A DNA stretch of 64,000 bases from Kineococcus terrestris (GCF_041020765.1 NZ_JBEUEJ010000017.1), one strand, 5' to 3'; shown: positions 8,527 to 16,823, counted from the first letter of the stretch. Made by a program: numbers and translations. Notes: generated from the letters alone by a model not told the origin.

Positions 8527-9456
8527 TCAGTACGGGCAGGTGGAGCGGTACTCGAGGATCGCGGTGCTGGGCGCGGGCGCCGGGCACAGGAACTGCGAGT
8601 AGCGCACGTCCTCGTCGACGAAGCGCTTGAGCCAGCTGATCGTGTACTTGGCGATCGTCGTGTTGGAGGAGTTGGGCGCGAAGTGGCTCGCGCCGCGCAG
8701 CTCCAGGTACGCCTTGCGGGTGGAGGCGGGCACGGTCGAGTAGAAGGGCTCGGCGTGCGAGGACACCGGCGCCACCGAGTCGTCCTCCGCGCCGACCAGC
8801 AGGGTCGGCGTGGTGACCTCCGGCCACGTCTTGTCGGTGTTCCACGGCGTCAGCGGGACCGCGGCGCGGATGGCCGGGTTGGCCTTGACGGCCTCCAGCG
8901 CGCCGCCGCCGCCCATCGAGTGCCCGATGACGCCCAGGCGGTTGCGGTCCACCCGCGCGCGGACGCTGCTGGAGCCGGTCAGGTAGTCGAGGGCGGCCTG
9001 GATCTGCCGGCCGCGGGAGGCCGGCTGGTCGTAGCGGCTGAGGGTGTCGATGGTGAAGACGACGAAGCCCTGCGAGGCCAGGCGCGGGCCCAGCCACGAC
9101 ATGCTCGACTGGGTGGCGGTGTAGCCGGGGGCGACGACGACGCCGCCGAAGGTGCCGGCCGTCGTCGAGGTCGGGTAGTAGATCGTGCCGCCGCCGAAGC
9201 CGCGCGCGGTGTAGCTGGAGACGGTCGTGGTCGAGACGGCGAAGGAGCCGCGGGTGGCCTCGATGCTGGCCGTGGTCGGCGCGGGACCGCGCTCGTAGGG
9301 GTTGTCGGCGGCGTGGGCCGCGCTCGCGCCGGTGAACGGCAGGGCGGCGGTGAGGGCGGCGGCCGCGAGGGCGGCGCGCAGGCGGTGGCGCCCGCGGGGG
9401 GCGGCCGGGGCGGTGGGGGTCTGGCGGGCGGCGGGGGCCGGCGCGGAGGTCGTCAC
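8527..9456 (-). CDS. secreted cutinase-type polyester hydrolase (PET-hydrolase family)
   Basis: A 309-aa alpha/beta hydrolase. An N-terminal signal peptide probably ends at ASAAHA-AD (residue 50); the mature protein starts DNPYERGP as in thermophilic actinobacterial cutinases such as TfCut2. The catalytic triad is Ser180 (GHSMGGGG), Asp226 (GAEDDSVAP) and His258 (GASHFAPN). The oxyanion and aromatic-clamp residues are Tyr112 (PGYTAT), Met181 and Trp205 (PLTPW). The C-terminal disulfide would join Cys291 and Cys307. Residues at the TfCut2 calcium site appear replaced (Glu224, Arg254, Leu301). The GTG start has a GAGGAG site. It is divergent from a TetR gene that probably controls it. Natural substrates would be cutin-like or other polyesters and triglycerides. 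Confidence 0.93.
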   Translation of the reverse strand: MTTSAPAPAARQTPTAPAAPRGRHRLRAALAAAALTAALPFTGASAAHAADNPYERGPAPTTASIEATRGSFAVSTTTVSSYTARGFGGGTIYYPTSTTAGTFGGVVVAPGYTATQSSMSWLGPRLASQGFVVFTIDTLSRYDQPASRGRQIQAALDYLTGSSSVRARVDRNRLGVIGHSMGGGGALEAVKANPAIRAAVPLTPWNTDKTWPEVTTPTLLVGAEDDSVAPVSSHAEPFYSTVPASTRKAYLELRGASHFAPNSSNTTIAKYTISWLKRFVDEDVRYSQFLCPAPAPSTAILEYRSTCPY

Positions 9457-9552
9457 GTCGTCTCCTCGAAGGGGGGTGGGGCCGGTCCCGCGCGCGGCGG
9501 TGCGCTGCGACGGGGTCGAGGTCGTGGGTCCCGGCAGCTGAGGACCGTAGTG

Positions 9553-9576
9553 TTGGCTGACCGAGTGGTCAAGCAA
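9553..9576. promoter_or_regulatory. palindromic operator between hydrolase and TetR genes
   Basis: Inverted repeat TTGGCTGACC - GAGT - GGTCAAGCAA. The 10-bp arms match at 8 of 10 positions (TTGnnTGACC). It lies about 20 bp upstream of the TetR -10 element, over its -35 region, and within reach of the hydrolase promoter. Size and spacing suit a TetR-family dimer. Confidence 0.65.
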
Positions 9577-9596
9577 TTCGGGCGAACGCGTCCCGC

Positions 9597-9602
9597 TACC
9601 CT
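9597..9602 (+). promoter_or_regulatory. -10 hexamer TACCCT of the TetR gene
   Basis: TACCCT ends 6 nt before the GTG at 9609, indicating a leaderless transcript. Confidence 0.55.
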
Positions 9603-9608
9603 CCGCGG

Positions 9609-10238
9609 GTGGACGACGGCGCGCGCGAGGACGCGGGACCCGCTGGGGCGCAGCGCGTCGACGGCCGCCGCCTGCGCTACCGGCACCGCCGCGAGGAGCT
9701 GCTGCGCGCGGCCACCGAGCACGTCCTGGAGCACGGTCTGGAGGGGCTGTCGCTGCGCGTGCTGGCGCGCTCGGCGGGCGTGAGCCACGCCGCGCTGCTG
9801 CACCACTTCGCCAGCCGCGAGCAGCTGGTCGCCGAGGTCGTCGCCGAGGTCCTCGACCGGGCCTTCAGCGCCCCCGGCCTCGTCGCCGGCGACCCGCCCG
9901 GGGGGCCGCTGCGGGCGCTGTGGCGCCACGCCACGACCGATCCGGGCCAGCGCGCCGTGCGCCTGTTCATCGCGATCACCGGCACCGCCCTCTACGGCGA
10001 GGGGGAGACCGCGCTCGCCGTGCGCCGCTCCGTGCGCGAGCGCACCGCCCTGGTGCGCGAGGGCCTCGTGCGCGAGGGCTGCCCCGAGGAGGCGGCCGGT
10101 CCCCTGGCCACGCTGGCGCTGTCGACGATGCGCGGGCTCGCGGTGGACCGGCTGCTCACGGGCGACGCCGAGCGGGTCGACGCCGCCTTCGAGCTGTTCG
10201 TGCGCGGCCTGGAGGCCCAGCGGCGCACCTGGGGCTGA
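9609..10238 (+). CDS. TetR/AcrR-family transcriptional regulator
   Basis: A 209-aa repressor. After a flexible N-terminus the TetR DNA-binding domain spans about residues 25-75. The helix-turn-helix is LSLRVLARSAGVSHAALLHHFASREQLV. The remaining all-helical C-terminal domain would bind a ligand and dimerise; its effector cannot be read from sequence. It is transcribed away from the polyester hydrolase gene, with an inverted repeat covering its own -35 region, so it probably represses both itself and the hydrolase. It is convergent with hemB, only 7 nt apart. Confidence 0.9.
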   Translation: MDDGAREDAGPAGAQRVDGRRLRYRHRREELLRAATEHVLEHGLEGLSLRVLARSAGVSHAALLHHFASREQLVAEVVAEVLDRAFSAPGLVAGDPPGGPLRALWRHATTDPGQRAVRLFIAITGTALYGEGETALAVRRSVRERTALVREGLVREGCPEEAAGPLATLALSTMRGLAVDRLLTGDAERVDAAFELFVRGLEAQRRTWG

Positions 10239-10252
10239 CCCGGGCTCAGCCC
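10232..10252. terminator. small hairpin spanning convergent stop codons
   Basis: GGGCTGA and TCAGCCC arms (7 bp, 7-nt loop) contain the tetR and hemB stop codons. A short, weak candidate terminator. Confidence 0.35.
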
Positions 10253-11277
10253 AGCCAGCGCTGCGCGGCCTCCAGCGCCCAGTACGTCAGCAGCACCTGC
10301 GCGCCGGCGCGGCGCAGCGCCAGCAGCGACTCCAGCGCCACCCGGTCGCGGTCCACCGCCCCCGCCTGCGCGGCGAACTCGACCATCGCGTACTCGCCGG
10401 AGACCTGGTAGGCCGCGACCGGCACGTCGGCGACGTCGGCGACCGCGCGCAGCACGTCCAGGTACGGCAGGCCCGGCTTGACCATCACCAGGTCGGCGCC
10501 CTCGGCCAGGTCCAGGCGGACCTCGCGCAGCGCCTCGGACACGGCCGCGGCCGGGTCCTGCTGGTAGGTGCGCCGGTCGCCGGTCAGCTGGGAGTCCACG
10601 GCCTCGCGGAACGGGCCGTAGAACGCCGAGGCGTACTTCACCGCGTACGCCAGCAGCAGCACGTCGTCGCGGCCGGCGGCGTCCAGGACGGCGCGCAGGT
10701 GCCCGACCTGCCCGTCCATCATCCCGCTGGGGCCCAGCACGTGGGCGCCGGCGCGCGCCTGGGCCAGCGCCATCGAGGCGTAGCGCTCCAGCGTGGCGTC
10801 GTTGTCGACGCGGCCGCGGGCGTCCAGGACGCCGCAGTGGCCGTGGTCGGTGAACTCGTCCAGGCACAGGTCGGCCATGACGACGAGGTCGTCGCCCACC
10901 GCCTCGCGCACGTCGGCCAGGGCGACGTTGAGGATCCCGTCGGGGTCGTCGGCGCCGGAGCCGAGGGCGTCGCGCCGCTCGGGCACCCCGAACAGCATGA
11001 TCCCGCCGAGGCCCGCGGCGACGGCCTCGCGCGCGGCGGCCACGAGCGAGGCGCGGGTGTGCTGCACGACGCCCGGCAGGGTGCGCACCGGCCGCGGCTC
11101 GTCGATCCCCTCGCGCACGAACACCGGCAGGACGAGGTCGGAGGGGTGCAGGCGCACGTCGGTGACCAGCCGGCGCACGGCCGGGGTGGAGCGCAGCCGC
11201 CGCGGGCGCACCGCCAGCGGCCCGGCCGCCGGGCGCGGCCCGGCGGCCGGTCCGGGCACTCCCGCGGGGACGCTCAT
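10246..11277 (-). CDS. hemB: delta-aminolevulinic acid dehydratase (porphobilinogen synthase)
   Basis: A cytosolic enzyme that condenses two 5-aminolevulinate molecules to porphobilinogen. It has 343 aa. The two Schiff-base lysines are K214 (LAYAVKYASAFYGPFR) and K267 (LVMVKPGLPYLD). The metal region is DLCLDEFTDHGHCG; it keeps Cys138 and Cys148, but Asp140 replaces the middle Cys of fully zinc-type enzymes, suggesting a mixed metal preference. It is the last gene of the rex-hem operon. Its ATG overlaps the hemD TGA by one base. Confidence 0.97.
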   Translation of the reverse strand: MSVPAGVPGPAAGPRPAAGPLAVRPRRLRSTPAVRRLVTDVRLHPSDLVLPVFVREGIDEPRPVRTLPGVVQHTRASLVAAAREAVAAGLGGIMLFGVPERRDALGSGADDPDGILNVALADVREAVGDDLVVMADLCLDEFTDHGHCGVLDARGRVDNDATLERYASMALAQARAGAHVLGPSGMMDGQVGHLRAVLDAAGRDDVLLLAYAVKYASAFYGPFREAVDSQLTGDRRTYQQDPAAAVSEALREVRLDLAEGADLVMVKPGLPYLDVLRAVADVADVPVAAYQVSGEYAMVEFAAQAGAVDRDRVALESLLALRRAGAQVLLTYWALEAAQRWLG

Positions 11278-13118
11278 CAGCGGGCCCGCCGGCGCGCGGA
11301 CGACTTCTTCTGGCTGGGGCGCAGCACCGGCTCGCCCGCCTCGGCGGCGCTGACCCGCAGCCCCTGCCCGTAGGCGGCCAGCGCCTCCACGAGGGCGTCG
11401 GCGGACGGCTCGGCGGCCAGCACGTCCACGCGCAGGCCGTGCTCCTCGGCGGTCTTGGCGGTGGCCGGGCCGATGCAGGCCACCACCGTCGAGGGGTGCG
11501 GCTTGCCGGCGATGCCGACGAGGTTGCGCACCGTGGAGCTGGAGGTGAAGACGACCGCGTCGAAGGCGCCCGTCTTGATGGCGTCGCGCACCGGCGCGGC
11601 CGGCGGGGCGGCGCGCACCGTGCGGTAGGCCGTCACGTCGTCGACCTCCCAGCCGTTCTCCTGCAGACCCGCCACGAGGGTGTCGGTGGCGATGTCGGCG
11701 CGCGGCAGGAACACCCGGTTGATGGGGTCCAGGACGTCGTCGTAGGGCGGCCACGCCTCCAGCAGGCCCGTGGCCGACTGCTCGCCCGTGGGCACGAGGT
11801 CCGGCTCGATGCCCCAGTCGCGCAGCGCGTCCGCGGTGACCCCGCCCACGGCGGCGACCTTCAGGCCGCTGAACGCGCGGGCGTCCAGGCCGTACTCGGT
11901 GAACTTCTCCCGCACCGCGCGCACGGCGTTGACGGAGGTGAACCCGATCCACTCGTAGCGGCCGGTGACCAGGCCCTTGACGGCCTTCTCCATCTGCTGC
12001 GGCGTGCGCGGCGGCTCGACCGAGATCGTCGGGACGACCTCGGCGGTGGCGCCGTGCTCGGCCAGCGACGCGGTGATCCCGCCCGCCTGCTGCTTGGTGC
12101 GCGGCACGAGGACGCGCCAGCCGAACAGCGGCTTCGTCTCGTACCAGGACGCCTGCTCGCGCAGGGCCACGACCTCGCCGATGACGGCCGTGGTGGGCGA
12201 GCCGTCGATGGCGGTGGCCAGCGGCTCCACCTCGCCCAGCGTCGTCGTGGTCGTCGACTGCACGGTCGTCGTGCCGTGCGAGGTGAGGGCGATCGGGGTG
12301 GCCGGCTCGCGGCCGGCGGCCAGCAGACCCGCGGCGGCCGCGGCGATGTCGTCGCCCGTGCCGAGGACCACGACGGTGCTGGCCGGGTCGGCGTGCCGGG
12401 TCCAGTCCACCGCGCGCCCGCCCGGGCTGACGACGTGCACGCTGGTCGTGCCGGCCGTGGTGACGGGCACCCCGGCGTAGGTGGGGACCGCGGTGACGGC
12501 CGAGACGCCGGGCACGACGTCGAAGGCGCCGCCGGCCTTGCGCAGCGCGGCGATCTCGTCGGGCAGGCTCGTGAAGGTGGACGGGTCGCCGTCCATGAGG
12601 CGCACGACCCGGCCGCCGCCCTTGGCGGCCTTGACGACCAGCTTGGCGCGCGCGGCGCGGGTCAGCGGCTGCCCGTCGTCGCCGAAGCCGGCGTCGAGGA
12701 CCTCGACGCCGTCGCGGCCGTAGCGGGCCACGAGGTCCTCGCGGCTGGCCTGGTCGAGGACGACGACGTCGGCCGTGCCGAGCAGCTCGGCCGCGCGGAC
12801 GGTCAGCAGGCCGGGGTCGCCGGGGCCGGCGCCCACGAAGGACACGTGGCCCAGCGGCGCCGCGGCGCGGGAGGCCGACGACGCGCCGGCCGCCCGCGAG
12901 CGGCGCGGCGCGCGGACCGCAGCGGGGGCCGCCGTGGGGGCCGTCTCCGAGGGCGCCTGCAGCGGGGCCGCGGGCACCGGGTCCGCCTCGGCGGTGGGCC
13001 CGGCGGTGGGCCCGGCGGTGGGCCCGGTGAGCACGGCGACCTGCGGGGCGTCCGTGGCGAGCACCGCCGGGGCGTCGGCCGCCCCGTCGATCACCGGGCT
13101 GTTGGTCGTCGTGCTCAC
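11277..13118 (-). CDS. hemD: uroporphyrinogen-III C-methyltransferase / uroporphyrinogen-III synthase fusion
   Basis: A 613-aa bifunctional protein. Residues about 1-85 are an Ala/Pro/Thr-rich linker with three GPTA repeats. Residues about 88-330 are the CobA/SUMT methyltransferase: VSFVGAGPGDPGLLTVRA, then VRLMDGDPSTF and VVPGVSAVTAVPTYAGVPVT. Residues about 345-600 are HemD, with the conserved WIGFTSVNAVRAV and DAVVFTSSSTVRNL. It therefore closes uroporphyrinogen III and diverts part of it toward sirohaem or cobalamin. The GTG start has GGAGAG six nt upstream and overlaps hemC by 4 nt. This fusion is common in actinobacteria. Confidence 0.95.
   Translation of the reverse strand: MSTTTNSPVIDGAADAPAVLATDAPQVAVLTGPTAGPTAGPTAEADPVPAAPLQAPSETAPTAAPAAVRAPRRSRAAGASSASRAAAPLGHVSFVGAGPGDPGLLTVRAAELLGTADVVVLDQASREDLVARYGRDGVEVLDAGFGDDGQPLTRAARAKLVVKAAKGGGRVVRLMDGDPSTFTSLPDEIAALRKAGGAFDVVPGVSAVTAVPTYAGVPVTTAGTTSVHVVSPGGRAVDWTRHADPASTVVVLGTGDDIAAAAAGLLAAGREPATPIALTSHGTTTVQSTTTTTLGEVEPLATAIDGSPTTAVIGEVVALREQASWYETKPLFGWRVLVPRTKQQAGGITASLAEHGATAEVVPTISVEPPRTPQQMEKAVKGLVTGRYEWIGFTSVNAVRAVREKFTEYGLDARAFSGLKVAAVGGVTADALRDWGIEPDLVPTGEQSATGLLEAWPPYDDVLDPINRVFLPRADIATDTLVAGLQENGWEVDDVTAYRTVRAAPPAAPVRDAIKTGAFDAVVFTSSSTVRNLVGIAGKPHPSTVVACIGPATAKTAEEHGLRVDVLAAEPSADALVEALAAYGQGLRVSAAEAGEPVLRPSQKKSSARRRAR
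12989..13029. repeat. in-frame tandem repeat in hemD linker
   Basis: A 12-bp unit GGTGGGCCCGGC is repeated about three times and encodes the GPTA repeats in the N-terminal linker of the CobA-HemD fusion. Copy number may vary between strains. Confidence 0.7.
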
Positions 13119-14197
13119 GAGCCACTCTCCGTGTCCTGACGAGGACGCGTCGCGTCCTGGGGGTGGTCCTGGGGGGGTGCCGCCGTGGCGGCGGGGGGTC
13201 GGAGGCCGCCGCGGAGGGGACCCGCGAGCAGCTCGCGGGCCACGCGCTCGCCGAGCGCGGCGGCCTCCTCCTCGGTGCCGGCGGGGGCGCTGACCTCCCG
13301 GCGCAGCAGCGGCGCGGGCGCACCACCGGCACCGGGGACGTCCGCGCCGTCGACGCCGTCCGGGTCCTGCGGGGCGGCGCCCACCGCGACGGTCAGGTGC
13401 AGCTCGCCGCCGCGGACGCGGGCGTGCGCGCCGACGGGCGCCGAGCAGCCGGCCTCCAGCGCGGCGAGGACGCGCCGCTCGGCGGCGACCGCCCGCCGCG
13501 CGGCCGGCGCGTCCAGCGGCGCCAGGGCCGCGAGGACGGCCTCGTCGCCGGCCCGGCACTCCACGGCCAGGGCGCCCTGACCGGGGGCGGGCACGACGAC
13601 GTCCGGGTCCAGCAGGTCGGTGGCCTCGTCCAGGCGGCCGAGCCGGTTCAGGCCCGCCGCGGCCAGGACGACGGCGTCGACCCGCCCGTCGGCGACCAGG
13701 CGCAGGCGCGTGTCGACGTTGCCGCGCACGGCCACGACGTCCAGGTCGGGGCGCAGGTCGCGCAGCAGCGCCGCCCGGCGCGGGGAGCCGGTGCCCACGC
13801 GCGCGCCGCGGGGCAGCTGCGCCAGGGTGCGCCCGCCCGCGGCGACGAGGACGTCGCGCGGGTCCTCGCGCTCGGGCACGGCCGCCAGGACCAGCCCGTC
13901 GGCGGGGGCCGTGGGCAGGTCCTTGAGGGAGTGGACGGCCAGGTCCACGCGGCGCGCGTGCAGGGCGTCGCGCAGCGCGGAGACGAACACGCCGGTGCCG
14001 CCGATGCGCGCCAGCGGCTCGCGGGAGACGTCGCCGTGGGTGGTGACCTCGACGAGCTCGACCTCGTGCCCGGCGGCGCGCAGCAGGTCGGCCACCCACC
14101 CGCTCTGGGTGGTGGCCAGCGCGCTGCGGCGCGTGCCCAGGCGCAGGACGCCCGCGCCGGTGGACCCGGTGGACGCGGTGGTGGCGGCGGTCGTCAC
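13115..14197 (-). CDS. hemC: hydroxymethylbilane synthase (porphobilinogen deaminase)
   Basis: Polymerises four porphobilinogens into hydroxymethylbilane. It has 360 aa. The dipyrromethane cofactor attaches at Cys251 in LEAGCSAPVGAHA. N-terminal signatures are LRLGTRRSALATTQ and the catalytic-Asp region VHSLKDLPT; RVGTGSPRRAA and APGQGALAVE are also conserved. The Pro/Asp-rich C-terminal tail (about 330-360) is longer than usual and looks disordered. The GTG start is preceded by GGGGAGGG inside the end of hemA and overlaps its stop by 4 nt. Confidence 0.96.
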   Translation of the reverse strand: MTTAATTASTGSTGAGVLRLGTRRSALATTQSGWVADLLRAAGHEVELVEVTTHGDVSREPLARIGGTGVFVSALRDALHARRVDLAVHSLKDLPTAPADGLVLAAVPEREDPRDVLVAAGGRTLAQLPRGARVGTGSPRRAALLRDLRPDLDVVAVRGNVDTRLRLVADGRVDAVVLAAAGLNRLGRLDEATDLLDPDVVVPAPGQGALAVECRAGDEAVLAALAPLDAPAARRAVAAERRVLAALEAGCSAPVGAHARVRGGELHLTVAVGAAPQDPDGVDGADVPGAGGAPAPLLRREVSAPAGTEEEAAALGERVARELLAGPLRGGLRPPAATAAPPQDHPQDATRPRQDTESGS

Positions 14198-15525
14198 GGG
14201 ACCCTCCCCACGGCCTCGGCGACGGTGCCCGACAGGGGCGCGTCGCCGCGCGCGCCGCCGGCCGCGCCGACCTCCAGGTCGAACAGGGCGCGCAGCGCGG
14301 CCGCGTACCCGCCGCCGCCGGGGGCGGCGCTGAGCTCCTTCACGCGCACGGTCGGGGTGTGCAGCAGCTTCTCCACGATGCGGTGCACGGTGCGGTCGAC
14401 CTCGGCGCGCACGTCCTCGGCCAGGTCCACGCGCCCGGCCAGGCGCGCCATCTCGGCGTCCACGACGTGCCGGGCCTGCGCGCGCAGGGCCACCACGGTG
14501 GGGGCGACGTCGGCAGCGCGCAGCGACGCGGCGTGCGCGGCGACCTCCTCGGCGACGATGGCCCGCACGGCGCGCAGGTCGTCGGAGACGGCGGTGCCGG
14601 CCAGGTCGGCGCCCAGGACCTCCAGGTCGGCCAGGTGCGCGCCGGGCAGCGTGGCGACCTCGGGGTCCACGTCGCGCGGCAGGGCCAGGTCGGCCAGGAA
14701 CAGCGGCCGCTGCGGGCGGTCCAGCAGGGCGCTGGCGACGAGGGCGACGTCCAGGACGTGCCCGACGGCGCCGGTGCAGCTGAGGACGAGGTCGGCGGCG
14801 GCCACCTCGCGGCGCAGGGCGTCCAGCCCGACGGCGCGCCCGCCGACGGCCGCGGCCAGCCGCTCGGCGCGCTCGGGGGTGCGGTTGGCCACGACGACCT
14901 CGGCGGTCGGCACGAGCCGGGCCACGGTGGTGGCGACGAGGGCGCTCATGGCGCCGGCGCCGACGACGAGGACGCGGCGGCCGTCCAGCCCGCCGACGGC
15001 CTCGTGGGCGCGGGCCAGGGCCGCGTCGACGAGGGAGGCGCCGGCGGCGTCCAGCGTGGTCTCGCTGTGGGCGCGCTTGCCGACCCGCAGGGCGTGCTGG
15101 AGCAGGCGGTCCAGCTGCCCGCCCGCGCCGTCGCCGGTGTGCAGGTCGCGCAGGGCGCCGCGCAGCTGGCCGAGGATCTGGCTCTCGCCCACCGCCATCG
15201 AGTCCAGCCCGCAGGCGACGCGGAACAGGTGCTCGACGCCGGCGTCCTCGTAGTGGACGTACATCTGGTCGCCGAGGTCCTCCAGCGGCACGCCGACGCG
15301 GCGGCCCAGCAGCGCGCCGACGTCGGCGACACCGCCGTGGAAGCGGCTGACGTCGCAGTACAGCTCGACGCGGTTGCAGGTGGAGAGGACGAACGCCTCC
15401 TCCACGTGCGGGGAGGCCGTCAGCTCGGCCACGACGCGCGGCACGGCCTCCGGGTCGATCGTGGCCCTCTCCAGGACCTCCAGGGACGCCGTGCGGTGGG
15501 ACATGCCCACGACCAGGAGCGCCAC
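14194..15525 (-). CDS. hemA: glutamyl-tRNA reductase
   Basis: An NADPH enzyme that reduces glutamyl-tRNA(Glu) to glutamate-1-semialdehyde, the committed step of the C5 haem pathway. It has 443 aa. The catalytic nucleophile is Cys50 in FVLSTCNRVELY. The N-terminus LLVVGMSHRTASLE and the segment GESQILGQ (about 113-120) are typical. The NADPH-binding Rossmann motif is VLVVGAGAMSALVA. The dimerisation helices are C-terminal. GTG 15525 directly follows the rex stop codon. As second gene of the operon it would be repressed by Rex when NADH is low. Confidence 0.97.
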   Translation of the reverse strand: MALLVVGMSHRTASLEVLERATIDPEAVPRVVAELTASPHVEEAFVLSTCNRVELYCDVSRFHGGVADVGALLGRRVGVPLEDLGDQMYVHYEDAGVEHLFRVACGLDSMAVGESQILGQLRGALRDLHTGDGAGGQLDRLLQHALRVGKRAHSETTLDAAGASLVDAALARAHEAVGGLDGRRVLVVGAGAMSALVATTVARLVPTAEVVVANRTPERAERLAAAVGGRAVGLDALRREVAAADLVLSCTGAVGHVLDVALVASALLDRPQRPLFLADLALPRDVDPEVATLPGAHLADLEVLGADLAGTAVSDDLRAVRAIVAEEVAAHAASLRAADVAPTVVALRAQARHVVDAEMARLAGRVDLAEDVRAEVDRTVHRIVEKLLHTPTVRVKELSAAPGGGGYAAALRALFDLEVGAAGGARGDAPLSGTVAEAVGRVP

Positions 15526-16353
15526 TCAGACCACCTCCCCGACGAGCGGTGCGGTTGCGGGCGCCCGCCGGCGCCCGCCGTCCTGGGACGGCGGGCCCGC
15601 CGGGCGCGGGGACGACTTGCGCTGCGCGTGGAAGGCGAGGATCTGCAGCTCGGAGGCCAGGTCCACGCCCCGCACGTCCACGCCCTCGGGCACGCGCAGG
15701 ACGGCGGGGGCGAAGTTCAGGACGCTCGTGACGCCGGCGGCGACCATGCGGTCGCACACGCCCTGCGCCTGGGCGGCGGGCACGGCCAGGACGCCGATGA
15801 CGGCGCCGCCGGTGGCGGCGACCTCGCGCACGACGGCGGCCAGGTCGGCCACGGGGCGCACGCGCAGCCCGCTGACGACCTCGCCGACCACGGCCGGGGA
15901 GTCGTCGAACAGGCCGGCGACGCTGAAGCCGCGGGAGGCGAACCCGGCGTAGCCGGCCAGGGCGTGCCCGAGGTTGCCGATGCCGACGATGACGACGTGC
16001 CAGCGGGTCGCCAGCCCGAGGCGGTCGGCGATGTGCCGGTGCAGCTCGGCGACCTCGTAGCCGACGCCGCGGGTGCCGTAGCTGCCCAGGTGGGACAGGT
16101 CCTTGCGCAGCTTGGCGGAGCCGACGCCGGCGGCCTGGGCCAGCGCCTCGGAGGAGACGGTGCGCAGGCCGGCGTCGGCGAAGGCGGACAGCGCGCTGAG
16201 GTACAGGGGCAGCCGCGCGACGGTGGCCTCGGGCACGTCGCCCGCGCCGGCCGCCCGCTCGGCCACGGCCCGCTGCACGGCGGCCGTCAGACCGTCCCCG
16301 GCCAGGCTCGGCCGGGTCACCTCGTCGTCGTCCACAGCGGTCAGACCTGGCAC
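15526..16353 (-). CDS. rex: redox-sensing transcriptional repressor Rex
   Basis: A 275-aa repressor that senses the NADH/NAD+ ratio and leaves DNA when NADH binds. The winged-helix domain spans about residues 45-115, with the recognition region SAKLRKDLSHLGSYGTRGVGY. The Rossmann domain has IVGIGNLGHALAGY. The swapped C-terminal helix includes LASELQILAFH, followed by a Pro/Arg-rich extension of about 30 residues. GTG 16353 has GAGG directly before it, so GTG at 16335 is a possible alternative start. It leads the hem operon as in Streptomyces, and a Rex-like operator lies 46 bp upstream, so it probably represses itself and haem synthesis. Confidence 0.95.
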   Translation of the reverse strand: MPGLTAVDDDEVTRPSLAGDGLTAAVQRAVAERAAGAGDVPEATVARLPLYLSALSAFADAGLRTVSSEALAQAAGVGSAKLRKDLSHLGSYGTRGVGYEVAELHRHIADRLGLATRWHVVIVGIGNLGHALAGYAGFASRGFSVAGLFDDSPAVVGEVVSGLRVRPVADLAAVVREVAATGGAVIGVLAVPAAQAQGVCDRMVAAGVTSVLNFAPAVLRVPEGVDVRGVDLASELQILAFHAQRKSSPRPAGPPSQDGGRRRAPATAPLVGEVV

Positions 16354-16398
16354 CCTCGTGATGAGCGGATGGGCAATCGTGCGCGTCCAGCGTAGGCG

Positions 16399-16418
16399 TT
16401 TGTGAACGTGCGCACAAA
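16399..16418. promoter_or_regulatory. Rex operator (ROP)
   Basis: TTTGTGAACGTGCGCACAAA is an imperfect 20-bp palindrome close to the actinobacterial Rex site TGTGAACNNNTTCACA (known from Streptomyces). It lies 46 bp upstream of the rex start and is the most A/T-rich part of this gap. Confidence 0.75.
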
Positions 16419-16532
16419 GTCACGGGGCCCCGGGTGACGAGGGTCTCGCGGGCCGCTGAGCTGCGGCGATCCCCGCCGGCCGGGTGAGGTGAGCCTGCCC
16501 TCACCCTCCGGGCTCGGGCGGGCGCGCGGCGC

Positions 16533-16823
16533 TCAGCGGCGGCGCCACCAGCGCCGGCCGGCCAGCGCGGCGGCCACCCGGCCCTCGTCCAGGCGCCCCG
16601 CGTCGCGCGGCTCGCCGTCCACCAGCAGCACCGGCACCTGCTCGCCGTAGCGGCGCAGCAGCTCCGGGTCGGCGTCCACGTCCACCTCGGCCCACGCCGT
16701 GCCGCGCGCGGCCGCCGCGCGGGCCAGGACGGCGCGCCCCTCCTCGCACAGGTGGCAGCCCGCGCGGGTGACGAGCACCACCCGGACCCCGTCCCCGCCG
16801 CTCCCCGTCGCGTCCCGCGCCAC
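16533..16823 (-). CDS. glutaredoxin-like family protein
   Basis: A 96-aa thioredoxin-fold protein with the redox pair CHLC (VLVTRAGCHLCEEGRAVL, near residues 18-28). The cis-Pro region is VPVLLVDGEPR, followed by the C-terminal helix. This matches the small glutaredoxin/DUF836 proteins often found near hemA and rex in actinobacteria. The start is GTG 16823, preceded by GGGAGGAGC; a longer frame upstream has Gly/Ala-rich sequence that does not look like protein. It may reduce disulfides in HemA or other cytosolic partners, but this is only inferred from position. Confidence 0.85.
   Translation of the reverse strand: MARDATGSGGDGVRVVLVTRAGCHLCEEGRAVLARAAAARGTAWAEVDVDADPELLRRYGEQVPVLLVDGEPRDAGRLDEGRVAAALAGRRWWRRR

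Noticed and set aside
9457..9576. Longer hydrolase start at 9576
   Set aside because: That start lies inside the operator, lacks a ribosome-binding site and would place 40 residues before the signal peptide.
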